From NCBI GenBank assembly GCA_949358305.1, contig CASHSZ010000006.1, positions 112,001 to 176,000 of the forward strand: a stretch of DNA of 64,000 bases, written 5' to 3'. Source of the stretch: Strigamia acuminata. Taxonomy: Eukaryota; Arthropoda; Chilopoda; Geophilomorpha; Linotaeniidae. Positions 1-10,900 of the stretch are shown one piece after another. The position numbers and the translations under genes were made by a program. The notes beneath the pieces were generated by a model. That model was not told where the DNA came from, did not search any database, and saw only the letters and a list, made by a program, of their open reading frames with translations. Every line of letters starts with the position of its first letter. Positions within the stretch are counted from its first letter, which is position 1.

Positions 1-342
1 ACGGTTAAAGCACAAACCGCAAAGTCGGTGCCACGACTGGAGAATTAAAATTTTAATCGTCTTCCTTTCTCTGATGATCTTTTTTTTTTTACTCCGTACC
101 GATCGCCACGTCGGACACGAGTAGAATGCACGCGACCGCACGAGCGCTGCGAGGTTTGAACGAACGAACGGATGCCGGCGCAGGACCTTATTTTCGGGGC
201 GAGTTAGTCGTCGGGGCTGTCGCTGCCGCTGACGTCGCTGCCGCTGACGTCGCTCAACGACGCCACCCACCCTTATTCTCGCCGGGACGGGTGCGACCTA
301 TTTCCGATCCATTTATTTATTTATTTATTTATTTATTATTTT

Positions 343-362
343 GACCGGCCCGAAGGCCAGTC
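343..362 (-). other. Conserved UUCG-loop hairpin in every satellite 1 monomer
   Basis: Read on the - strand, the 20 bases form an 8-bp stem closed by a C-UUCG-G tetraloop, followed by an A/T-rich (AAAT)n run. Counterparts lie at 981-1000, 1640-1659, 2230-2249, 4167-4186, 4842-4861 and 5433-5452, and in all other monomers. In monomer E the single U-G pair is C-G, and in monomer F a G-C pair is G-U, so the substitutions keep the stem. This is compatible with selection on an RNA or cruciform. No transcript is demonstrated. Confidence 0.5.
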
Positions 363-1682
363 TGAGACCGAGACCGCTCTCGGAGACCCGTCGACAAAAT
401 CACTGGCTGGAGCGTGCATCGGACCGACGACCGATAAACGGATGGGTGAAAAAATGCCAGTGGTCCGCACCGATCGTCGGGGCGTGAATGTCGACCTCTC
501 ACATCGGTCTCGATCCGAAAGCACTCACGGGGTCAATTGAACGCACCGAAGGCGACTGCCATCGAATACGACGGCGCAAGACCCCCGGGAGGTGAAAATA
601 AAATGCGGAGCGGCGGGTTTCCTATAAAATTTTTATTGCGATAAAGTGCGACGAAGATAACCTAATTAACGGTTAAAACGCAAACCACAAAGTCGGTTCC
701 ACGACCGGAGAATTAAAATTTTAATCGTCTTTCCTTTTGCGTGTAATATTTTTTTTTTTACCCCGTACCGATCGCCACACCGGACACGAGTAGAATGCAC
801 GCGACCGCACGCGCGCTGCGAGGTTTAGACGGACGAAGAAATGCCGGTGCGGGAGCCTTTTTTCGGGGCGAGTCGTCGGGGCTACCGCCGCCGCTGCCGC
901 CGCTCAACGACGCCACCCGCCCCTAGTCTCGCCGGGACGGGAGCGTTCTATTTCCGATTTATTCATTTATTTGTTATTTTGACCGGCCCGAAGGCCAGTC
1001 TGAGCCCGAGACCGATTGGGGACCTGTCGACCACCCATTTGGTGCACAAGCATAAATACCGCACCACCGACCGATCCTCGGGTGGGAGAGGCGAATGCCA
1101 TCTTGTCATCCAACGGGGATCGAGCGGCGCACGAGACGGGGGCGACGGCCCTCTCACTTTGGTCTCGATCTGAGGATCCCCTCAAAATCCGTAGAACGCG
1201 ATGATTGAAACTAACGCCTACTACGACGGCACGAGACCCCCGGAAGATGAAAATAAAATGCATAACGGCTGATTTTCTATAAAAATTTTATTCCAACGAA
1301 TTACGACGAAGATAACCTAATTAACGGTTAAAGCACGAGCCGCAAAGTCGGTCCCACGACCGAAGAATTAAAATTTTAATCGTCTTTCTTTTTTCGTGTG
1401 ATATTTTTTTTACCTCGTACCGATCGCCACATCGGACACGAGTAGAATGCACGCGACCGCACGCATGCTGCGAGGTTTAGACGGTCGAAGGAATGCCGGT
1501 AAGGGAGCTTATTTTCGGGGCGAGTCGTCGGGGCTGCCGCTGCCGCCGCTGTCGCTCAACGACCCCAACCGCATCTATTCGTCGGGACGGATACGTTCCA
1601 TTTTCGGACTTATTTATTTATTTATTTATTTATTATTTTGACCGGCCCGAAGGCCAGTCTGAGACCGTGGCGAAGCAAGGGT

Positions 1683-1691
1683 CCTTTTATA
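1683..1691 (-). promoter_or_regulatory. TATA-like box in monomer C cassette
   Basis: The - strand reads TATAAAAGG here, about 30-40 bases upstream of the conserved GGTCTCAG and UUCG hairpin. It occurs in the C monomers but not in A, B, D, E, F or G, so it belongs to the variable cassette rather than the satellite framework. It could be a promoter for - strand transcription or a chance match in an A/T-rich patch. Confidence 0.2.
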
Positions 1692-4600
1692 TCGGATACC
1701 GCGCCGCTCGGCGGGTACTGTGCGCCGCTCGACCGAGCGGCGGGCCCGAGTCCCGAGTTCGATCTGAAAGTGTTGGCAAAACCCATCGAACGTGTTCGGG
1801 AAGACTCCCGTCCACAACGACGGCGCGAGACCCCCGGAAGATGAAAATAAAATACGAAACGGCTCATTTTCTATAAAATTTTTATTCCAACGAATTACGA
1901 CGAAGATAACCTAATTAACGGTTAAAGTACGAACCGCAAAGTCGGTGCCACGACCGGAGAATTAAAATTTTAATCGTCTTCCTTTCTCTGATGATCTTTT
2001 TTTTTTTTACTCCGTACCGATCGCCACGTCGGACACGAGTAGAATGCACGCGACCGCACGAGCGCTGCGAGGTTTGAACGAACAAACGGATGCCAGCGCA
2101 GGACCTTATTTTCGGGGCGATTCGTCCGGGCTGTCGCTGCCGCTGACGCCGCTCAACGACACCACCTGCCCCTATTCTGGCCGGGACGGGGACGTTCTAT
2201 TTCCGATTTATTCATTTATTTGTTATTTTGACCGGCCCGAAGGCCAGTCTGAGACCGAGACCCACCGACCGACCATTGGATGGTAGGCGACTCGACCAAC
2301 AGAAAATGGCGACGAACATTTTAGGAGACGGAACCACACCAACGACCGACCGGCCATTTGGTACTCAACAGGTACTCCAGTCTCGATCTGAAAAACGTCC
2401 GCAATGTCTATCGGATGCGATGACCGGGACTCGCATCGACTGCGACGGTACACGGTCCCTGGGAAATGATTTAAAAATGTAAAACGACGATTATTTTGTA
2501 AAACTTTTATTCGAATCTGCCACAACGAAGATAACCTAATTAACGGTTAAAGCACAAACCGCAAAGTCGGTGCCACGACTGGAGAATTAAAATTTTAATC
2601 GTCTTCCTTTCTCTGATGATCTTTTTTTTTTTACTCCGTACCGATCGCCACGTCGGACACGAGTAGAATGCACGCGACCGCACGAGCGCTGCGAGGTTTG
2701 AACGAACGAACGGATGCCGGCGCAGGACCTTATTTTCGGGGCGAGTTAGTCGTCGGGGCTGTCGCTGCCGCTGACGTCGCTGCCGCTGACGTCGCTCAAC
2801 GACGCCACCCACCCTTATTCTCGCCGGGACGGGTGCGACCTATTTCCGATCCATTTATTTATTTATTTATTTATTTATTATTTTGACCGGCCCGAAGGCC
2901 AGTCTGAGACCGAGACCGCTCTCGGAGACCCGTCGACAAAATCACTGGCTGGAGCGTGCATCGGACCGACGACCGATAAACGGATGGGTGAAAAAATGCC
3001 AGTGGTCCGCACCGATCGTCGGGGCGTGAATGTCGACCTCTCACATCGGTCTCGATCCGAAAGCACTCACGGGGTCAATTGAACGCACCGAAGGCGACTG
3101 CCATCGAATACGACGGCGCAAGACCCCCGGGAGGTGAAAATAAAATGCGGAGCGGCGGGTTTCCTATAAAATTTTTATTGCGATAAAGTGCGACGAAGAT
3201 AACCTAATTAACGGTTAAAACGCAAACCACAAAGTCGGTTCCACGACCGGAGAATTAAAATTTTAATCGTCTTTCCTTTTGCGTGTAATATTTTTTTTTT
3301 TACCCCGTACCGATCGCCACACCGGACACGAGTAGAATGCACGCGACCGCACGCGCGCTGCGAGGTTTAGACGGACGAAGAAATGCCGGTGCGGGAGCCT
3401 TTTTTCGGGGCGAGTCGTCGGGGCTACCGCCGCCGCTGCCGCCGCTCAACGACGCCACCCGCCCCTAGTCTCGCCGGGACGGGAGCGTTCTATTTCCGAT
3501 TTATTCATTTATTTGTTATTTTGACCGGCCCGAAGGCCAGTCTGAGCCCGAGACCGATTGGGGACCTGTCGACCACCCATTTGGTGCACAAGCATAAATA
3601 CCGCACCACCGACCGATCCTCGGGTGGGAGAGGCGAATGCCATCTTGTCATCCAACGGGGATCGAGCGGCGCACGAGACGGGGGCGACGGCCCTCTCACT
3701 TTGGTCTCGATCTGAGGATCCCCTCAAAATCCGTAGAACGCGATGATTGAAACTAACGCCTACTACGACGGCACGAGACCCCCGGAAGATGAAAATAAAA
3801 TGCATAACGGCTGATTTTCTATAAAAATTTTATTCCAACGAATTACGACGAAGATAACCTAATTAACGGTTAAAGCACGAGCCGCAAAGTCGGTGCCACG
3901 ACCGGAGAATTAAAATTTTAATCGTCTTTCCTTTTTCGGGTGATCTATGCCGATCGCCACATCGGACACGAGTAGAATGCACGCGACCGCACGCGCACTG
4001 CGAGGTTTAGACGAGCAAACGGATGCCGGCGCGGGAGCTTATCTTTTGCGACGAGTCGTCGGGGTTGCCGCTGCCACCACCACCGCCACCGTCCAGCGAC
4101 CCCAACCGCCTTTATTCGCCGACTCGTTTATTTATTTATTTATTTATTTATTTGTTTATTTTTTTTGACCGGCCCGAAGGCCGGTCTGAGACCGAGAGGT
4201 GCTCTCGACAAAGATGTGTCCACCGTTGGATGCAAGAACTCGGGTACCGCGCCACTCGACGGGTACTGCGCCGCTCGGACGAGCCACGGCCCCTCGTTCC
4301 GCTGGCGATCTGGAAACTCCCACAAAGTCCGTCGAACGCATCGAGCGAGACTCGCTCCGATTATGACGGCGCAAGACCCCCGAAAGATGAAAATGAAATA
4401 CGGAAATGTCAATTTTCCGTAAAAATTTTATTCCGATAAATTGCGACGACGATAATCTAATTAACGATTAAAGCACGAACCGCGAAGTCGGTTCCACAAC
4501 CGGAGAATTAAAATTTTAATCGTCTTTCTTTTTCGTGTGATATTTTTTTTACCTCGTACCGGTCGCTACATCGGACACGAGTAGAATGCACGCGACCGCA

Positions 4601-4762
4601 CGCGCTGCGAGGATTAGACGGACGAAGGACGCACGAAGGGATGCCGACGCGGGACTTTATTTTCGGGGCGAGTCATCGAGGTTGCCGCTGCCGCCGCCAC
4701 TCACTCGACGACCCCAGCTGCCACTATTCGCCGGGACGAACGCGTTCTATTTCCCGACCTAC

Positions 4763-4813
<51 letters not shown>

Positions 4814-5709
4814 TTCATTTATTTATTTATTTATTTATTTTGACCGACCCGAAGGCCAGTCTGAGACCGACGAAGCAAGGGAGGTTTAAAAAAGACGGGT
4901 ATCGGATACCGTGCCGCTCGGCGGGTACTGGCGCCGCTCGACCGAGCGACGGGCCCGAGTTCCGCATTCGATCTGAAAGTGTCGGCAAAACCCGTCGAAC
5001 GTGTTCGGGAAGACTCCCGTCCACAACGACGGCGCGAGACCCCCGGAAGATGAAAATAAAATACGAAACGGCTGATTTTCTGTGAAATTTTTATTACGAC
5101 GAGTCGCGACGAAGATAACCTAATTAACGGTTAAAGCACGAACCGCAAAGTCGGTTCCACGACCGGAGAATTAAAACTTTAATCGTCTTTCTTTTTCGGG
5201 TGATCTTTTTTTTACTCTGTACCGATCGCCACACCGGACACGAGTAGAATGCACGCGACCGCACGCGCTGCGAGGTTTAGACGGACGAAGGAATGCTGGT
5301 GCGGGAGCTTATTTTCGGGGCGAGTCGTCGGGGCTACCGCCGCCGCTGCCGCCGCTCAACGACGCCACCCGCCCCTAGTCTCGCCGGGACGGGGGCGTTC
5401 TATTTTCGATTTATTCATTTATTTGTTATTTTGACCGGCCCGAAGGCCAGTCCGAGACCGTGACGAAGCAAGGGAGTTATTTGATCGGATACCGCGCCGC
5501 TCGGCGGGTACTGGCGCCGCTCGACCGAGCGGCGGGCCCGAGTTCCGCGTCCGATCTGAAAGCATTCGCGAAGCCCGTCGAACGTGTTCGGGAAGACTCC
5601 CGTCCACAACGACGACGCGAGACCCTCGGAAGATGAAAATAAAATACGATACGGCCGATTTTCTATAAAATTTTTATCCCGATAAGTCACGACGAAGATA
5701 ATCCAATTA

Positions 5710-6119
5710 ACCGTTAAAGCACGGGTCGCGGAGTCGATTCCACGACCGGGGAATCAAATTTCGACTGTCTGTCTTCCCCCGTTACCCGTTTTTTAATTCC
5801 GAGCGATGTCCGGCGCGCGCCCGTTCGCTCCCTCCCTCTACCCGGAATAGACAGACGTGAGAACGGAGCAAAATCTCTGACCTCGGCCCGTCCCGCCGCT
5901 AGTTTATTTATTTTCGACTTATTTATTTATTTATTTATTTATTTATCTATTTATTATTTTGTTTGTTTATTTAATTATTCTATTTCATTTTATTTTTTTA
6001 ATGAATTATTATTATTATTGTTGTTTAGCTAGAAGTATGCTACGTCGCGTGTCATTATCGCCATTGTTATCACCGGGCGTCGCGTCGGTTCATTCGCCAA
6101 AATCAGACAGACAGACACA
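5710..6119. other. Decayed satellite edge and gene 1 upstream region
   Basis: The first about 90 bases still align with the start of a satellite 1 monomer (AACCGTTAAAGCACG and a diverged continuation), then the match decays. An (ATTT)n tract lies at about 5900-5950 and an (ATT)n run near 6003-6020. No coding sequence is evident. The decay suggests older monomers at the edge of the array. Confidence 0.6.
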
Positions 6120-7397
6120 ATGGACGCGACACGCGCTTCGCACACGGAGGTAAATTATTAAACCATTACTTGTAAAATGTTATTTTGTCAATTGGCCGCG
6201 TTCGCGTTTTGCGTGCGCAGAATGCACGAACTCACCGAGTTACTCGCGTAAACGTTAGCGTCGCCGTTGTTCTCGTCGCTAGACGAAACGACCAATTTGA
6301 CGAATGGACGAACGAGTTTAACGAATTTGATAAAACTTAACGAGTGGACGAGATTAACGAATGAATGAATAAATAAAAAAAAATAAAGAAATAAATAGGC
6401 GTTTGTTTCGGGGCAATTCGTATAGTGCAACGAGTCGTGCGGTGAAACTATAGCGCCCCCCTCTCGCTCGTCCTTCGGTCTCTTTTCCTCACCTCCACCC
6501 CTTCTTCTTTCGGTTTTACCGCGCTCGCGCTTCGATTTAATTCAATTTAATTTAATTTATTCCTTCTCTACAGATGCCGATCGAAAACGAGAGCGAGAGT
6601 GGGAGCGAGAACGAGGCGCTGACGCAGCTGCAGCCGCCGCAGTCGCAGCTACCGTCGCAACCACCGTCACCGGGGACGTCGGAGACGCCGACGCAGCCAC
6701 AGTCGCCGGAGACGCAGCGAACGGTAAAGCGTCCCGGGGAAGCGGGCGATCCGGCGCCAACCAAAAAGGTATCCCGTCAAGATTGTCGTCGTTCATTCGT
6801 CTATTCATTCGCCTATTCCCCCTCCATTTTCCAGCCGCGTCAAGACGGAGAATCGTCGCCAGCGCGCGTCGTCGCCTCGTCGTCGAGCGACGCCGTCCCA
6901 TCTACGTCGTCCGCCGCTCCCTTGTCGGGCGGGCTGGAGGCTCCGGCAAAGACAGTGGCGGAGGAGGGAGAGGGCGAAGAAGGAGGAGAGGGAGGAGAAG
7001 GAGAAGAAGAGGAAGAAGAAGAAGATGAAGAGGAAGAGGAGGAAGAGAGCGACGACCGAGACGTCGCCGATGGAGTCGAGTTGCTCCCGGCTGGAGGCCC
7101 CGTGTTCTCGCGTTTGGCGTTGGACGCGCACCGCGCTATAGTTAGAATGCTGATGCGCATGGTGAGTGAGTCAGTCGGTGGAAAACGTTCACCGTGCATG
7201 TACGCACCTTTTTTTCCCCGTATTTCGACAAACATTCGTTTTTTTTTTTTTTTTTTTTTTTTTAGCCGCCACCCAACACTGGTGGCTCCTCCGACGCACC
7301 GGCGGTTACCCGCGAGTCGAAGAAACGGGACAGTGAGCGAATTCTCCACTAAGCGCCTCTTCGAATACTCATCTTTTCTTCTCTCATTTCAGAATAG
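6120..7397 (+). CDS. Gene 1: acidic, probably nuclear protein, five-exon model
   Basis: I do not recognise this gene. The best model joins 6120-6149, 6574-6768, 6835-7161, 7266-7332 and 7393-7397, all with GT-AG introns (424, 66, 104 and 60 nt), giving 207 residues. The first exon is chosen because CACAATGG is a good start context and its donor GTAAAT joins in frame to TTCTCTACAG directly before the next ATG at 6574. That ATG is the fallback start. The protein is Ser/Pro/Gln-rich at residues 11-60. It has a bipartite basic motif (K62 R63 to K74 K75) resembling a nuclear localisation signal, a long Glu tract at about 118-151, a predicted amphipathic helix at 156-184 and a basic C-terminus. If the last intron is retained, the protein ends six codons later at 7352. 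An inverted copy lies at 26185-27462. The function is unknown, and the charge pattern suggests a chromatin or histone-binding type of protein only by analogy. Confidence 0.55.
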
Positions 7398-7924
7398 ATG
7401 GATAGGCAGATAAAGGCGACATCGAGGATCGAAACGGCCAATATTTCATTTTATTTCATTTCATTTCATCTTTATTTTATTTTATTTTATTTTATTTTAT
7501 TTTATTTTTTTATGTATTCGATTTGTTTATTAATTTGTTTGTTTGTTTTCATTTGTTTTCATCGATTCGTTTAAAATGCTAGACGAATAAAAAATAAATA
7601 AATAGATAAACGAACTCGGTCGTTGTTGCGTGGCTTCTTTAAGCGAGCTCGGGGTTGCCTCGCACGCACGAGGGGCGCACCGGTAGTTACTTCCGTGGTG
7701 TTGCGCCGTGCACACCGTGCGCCGACGGTAGTTTGCGCGCATTGTCTGTCGCGCGACCCACTCGGTCTATCGGTACGGAGGCATCGTCGTGGTTCGTATT
7801 TTGGAGCGGCCGTGTCTGGCCTCGAGAGGGAGAGGAGGGGGAGGAGGAGGAGGGAGGGGAGACGGTGACAAATATTTATTTTGAAACAAATTACCGGGAC
7901 TACCGGCGCTCGTTGGCGCCCGTT
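7398..7924. other. Gene 1 3' flank and junction to satellite 2
   Basis: The stretch holds a (TTTTA)n minisatellite at about 7441-7520, the AATAAA signal, a G/C-rich region and a purine run at 7826-7862. I see no convincing exon. The change to satellite 2 is gradual around 7890-7925, without the capping module that marks every other satellite 2 edge next to unique DNA. Confidence 0.5.
7586..7591 (+). terminator. AATAAA polyadenylation signal, gene 1
   Basis: AATAAA lies about 190 bases after the predicted stop, just past a (TTTTA)n tract, and no other gene intervenes on this strand. It is a plausible gene 1 3' end. The mirrored copy is at 25991-25996. Confidence 0.4.
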
Positions 7925-10900
7925 GTCCCGTGCGGGCCGTTAACGGGCCGCCGACGATCCCGCAACGGCCCCGTAACGGCCCGTACGGGCCGTTAACGGG
8001 CCGCACGAGGTTGGCGAGGCCGCCGCACGGGCCGCCGACGGTCCCGTAACGACCCCGTTAACGGCCCGTGCGAGCCGTTAACGGGCCGCCGACGGTCCCG
8101 TCACGATCCCGTAACGGCCCGTACAAGCCGTTAACGGGCCGCCGACGGTCCCGTCACGATCCCGTCACGGCTCGTGCGGGCCGTTAACGGGCCGCCGACG
8201 GTCCCGTCACGATCCCGTCACGGCCCGTGCGGGCCGTTAACGGGCTGCCGACGGTCCCGTCACGATCCCGTCACGGCTCGTGCGGGCCGTTAACGGGCCG
8301 CCGACGGTCCCGTCACGATCCCGTCACGGCCCGTGCGGGCCGTTAACGGGCTGCCGACGGTCCCGTCACGATCCCGTCAACGGCCCGCATGGAGTCGTAC
8401 GGGCCGTTAACGGGCTGCCGACGGTCCCGTCACGATCCCGTCACGGCTCGTGCGGGCCGTTAACGGGCCGCCGACAGTCCCGTCACGATCCCGTCACGGC
8501 CTGTGCGGGCCGTTAACGGGCCGTTAACGGGCCGTTAACGGCCCGTTAACGGCGTAAAACCAAAAACAGGATTCGAGATTAATGTCTATGAATGTTGTAC
8601 GCGTTTTCACGTACGTGTTGTCGGTTGTTGATTTTTTCGATTTACGCCGTAACGGCCCGTTAACGGCCCGTTAACGGCCCGTCAACGGCCCGTCAACGGC
8701 CCGCAACGGCCCGCACGGGCCGTTAACGGGCCGTCGACGATCCCGTCACGATCCCGCAACGGCCCGCACGGGCCGTTAACGGGCCGCTGACGGTCCCGTC
8801 ACGATCCCGTCACGGCCTTCGTTCCCGGACTTCGGCTCGCCGACGGCCCGTACGACCTCACGCGGGCCGTTAACGGGCCGTTAACGGCCCGTTAACGGCC
8901 CGTTAACGGCGTAAAACCAAAAACAGGATTCGAGATTAATGTCTATGAATGTTGTACGCGTTTTCATGTACGTGTTGTCGGTTGTTGATTTTTTCGATTC
9001 ACGCCGTAACGGCCCGTTAACGGCCCGTTAACGGCCCGTCAACGGCCCGTCAACGGCCCGCAACGGCCCGCACGGGCCGTTAACGGGCCGTCGACGATCC
9101 CGTCACGATCCCGCAACGGCCCGCACGGGCCGTTAACGGGCCGCTGACGGTCCCGTCACGATCCCGCAACGGCCCGCACGGGCCGTTAACGGGCCGTCGA
9201 CGATCCCGTCACGATCCCGCAACGGCCCGCACGGGCCGTTAACGGGCCGCCGACGGTCCCGTCACGATCCCGCAACGGCCCGCACGGGCCGTTAACGGGC
9301 CGTCGACGGTCCCGTCACGATCCCGCAACGGCCCGCACGGGCCGTTAACGGCCCGTTAACGGCCCGTTAACGGCCCGTTAACGGGGCAAAACCGAAAACA
9401 GGATTCGAGATTAATGTCTATGAATGTTGTACGCGTTTTCACGTACGTGTTGTCGGTTGTTGATTTTTTCGATTCACGCCGTAACGGCCCGTTAACGGCC
9501 CGTTAACGGCCCGTCAACGGCCCGTCAACGGCCCGCAACGGCCCGCACGGGCCGTTAACGGGCCGTCGACGATCCCGTCACGATCCCGCAACGGCCCGCA
9601 CGGGCCGTTAACGGGCCGCTGACGGTCCCGTCACGATCCCGTCACGGCCTTCGTTCCCGGACTTCGGCTCGCCGACGGCCCGTACGACCTCACGCGGGCC
9701 GTTAACGGGCCGTTAACGGCCCGTTAACGGCCCGTTAACGGCGTAAAACCAAAAACAGGATTCGAGATTAATGTCTATGAATGTTGTACGCGTTTTCATG
9801 TACGTGTTGTCGGTTGTTGATTTTTTCGATTCACGCCGTAACGGCCCGTTAACGGCCCGTTAACGGCCCGTCAACGGCCCGTCAACGGCCCGCAACGGCC
9901 CGCACGGGCCGTTAACGGGCCGTCGACGATCCCGTCACGATCCCGCAACGGCCCGCACGGGCCGTTAACGGGCCGCTGACGGTCCCGTCACGATCCCGCA
10001 ACGGCCCGCACGGGCCGTTAACGGGCCGCTGACGGTCCCGTCACGATCCCGCAACGGCCCGCACGGGCCGTTAACGGGCCGTCGACGGTCCCGTCACGAT
10101 CCCGCAACGGCCCGCACGGGCCGTTAACGGCCCGTTAACGGCCCGTTAACGGCCCGTTAACGGGGCAAAACCGAAAACAGGATTCGAGATTAATGTCTAT
10201 GAATGTTGTACGCGTTTTCACGTACGTGTTGTCGGTTGTTGATTTTTTCGATTTACGCCGTAACGGCCCGTTAACGGCCCGTTAACGGCCCGTCAACGGC
10301 CCGTCAACGGCCCGCAACGGCCCGCACGGGCCGTTAACGGGCCGTCGACGATCCCGTCACGATCCCGCAACGGCCCGCACGGGCCGTTAACGGGCCGCTG
10401 ACGGTCCCGTCACGATCCCGTCACGGCCTTCGTTCCCGGACTTCGGCTCGCCGACGGCCCGTACGACCTCACGCGGGCCGTTAACGGGCCGTTAACGGCC
10501 CGTTAACGGCCCGTTAACGGCGTAAAACCAAAAACAGGATTCGAGATTAATGTCTATGAATGTTGTACGCGTTTTCATGTACGTGTTGTCGGTTGTTGAT
10601 TTTTTCGATTCACGCCGTAACGGCCCGTTAACGGCCCGTTAACGGCCCGTCAACGGCCCGTCAACGGCCCGCAACGGCCCGCACGGGCCGTTAACGGGCC
10701 GTCGACGATCCCGTCACGATCCCGCAACGGCCCGCACGGGCCGTTAACGGGCCGCTGACGGTCCCGTCACGATCCCGCAACGGCCCGCACGGGCCGTTAA
10801 CGGGCCGTCGACGATCCCGTCACGATCCCGCAACGGCCCGCACGGGCCGTTAACGGGCCGCTGACGGTCCCGTCACGATCCCGCAACGGCCCGCACGGGC

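Larger units (their letters stand above)
1..5709 (+). repeat. Satellite 1, higher-order repeat array
   Basis: Monomers begin at the conserved motif ACGGTTAAA. They are A 1-668, B 669-1323, C 1324-1917, D 1918-2542, A 2543-3210, B 3211-3865, E 3866-4463, F 4464-5126 and G 5127-5709. A and B recur 2542 bp apart with apparently identical sequence, whereas different monomer types are clearly diverged, which is the signature of a higher-order repeat. Each monomer contains an ATTAAAATTTTAAT palindrome, a conserved block around GAGTAGAATGCACGCGACCG, an (ATTT)n tract, a stable hairpin, a variable 100-160-bp cassette, and an end block with GAAAATAAAAT. Short open frames starting at the conserved ATG shift frame and length between monomers, so I do not call them genes. 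Confidence 0.93.

Noticed and set aside
1980-2010. CTGATGA resembling a hammerhead ribozyme core in monomers A and D
   Set aside because: The required GAAA and cleavage-site strands with flanking stems are not found at suitable spacing, and other monomers lack the motif.
126-5434. Repeated short frames starting Met-His-Ala-Thr-Ala-Arg in satellite 1 monomers
   Set aside because: The ATG is in a conserved block, but frame, length and ending change between monomers because of (ATTT)n and indels. Overlapping frames on both strands are equally open. No protein-level conservation.
1-5709. Possible 5S rRNA or snRNA gene cluster in roughly 600-bp tandem units
   Set aside because: No 5S internal control region, no Sm site with snRNA core and no match to known snRNA 5' ends could be seen in the conserved parts.
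8280-8516. Open frames in satellite 2 (Arg/Pro/Ser-rich, also mirrored at 25066-25302)
   Set aside because: They are translations of the 53-bp repeat. The period and composition explain the lack of stops.
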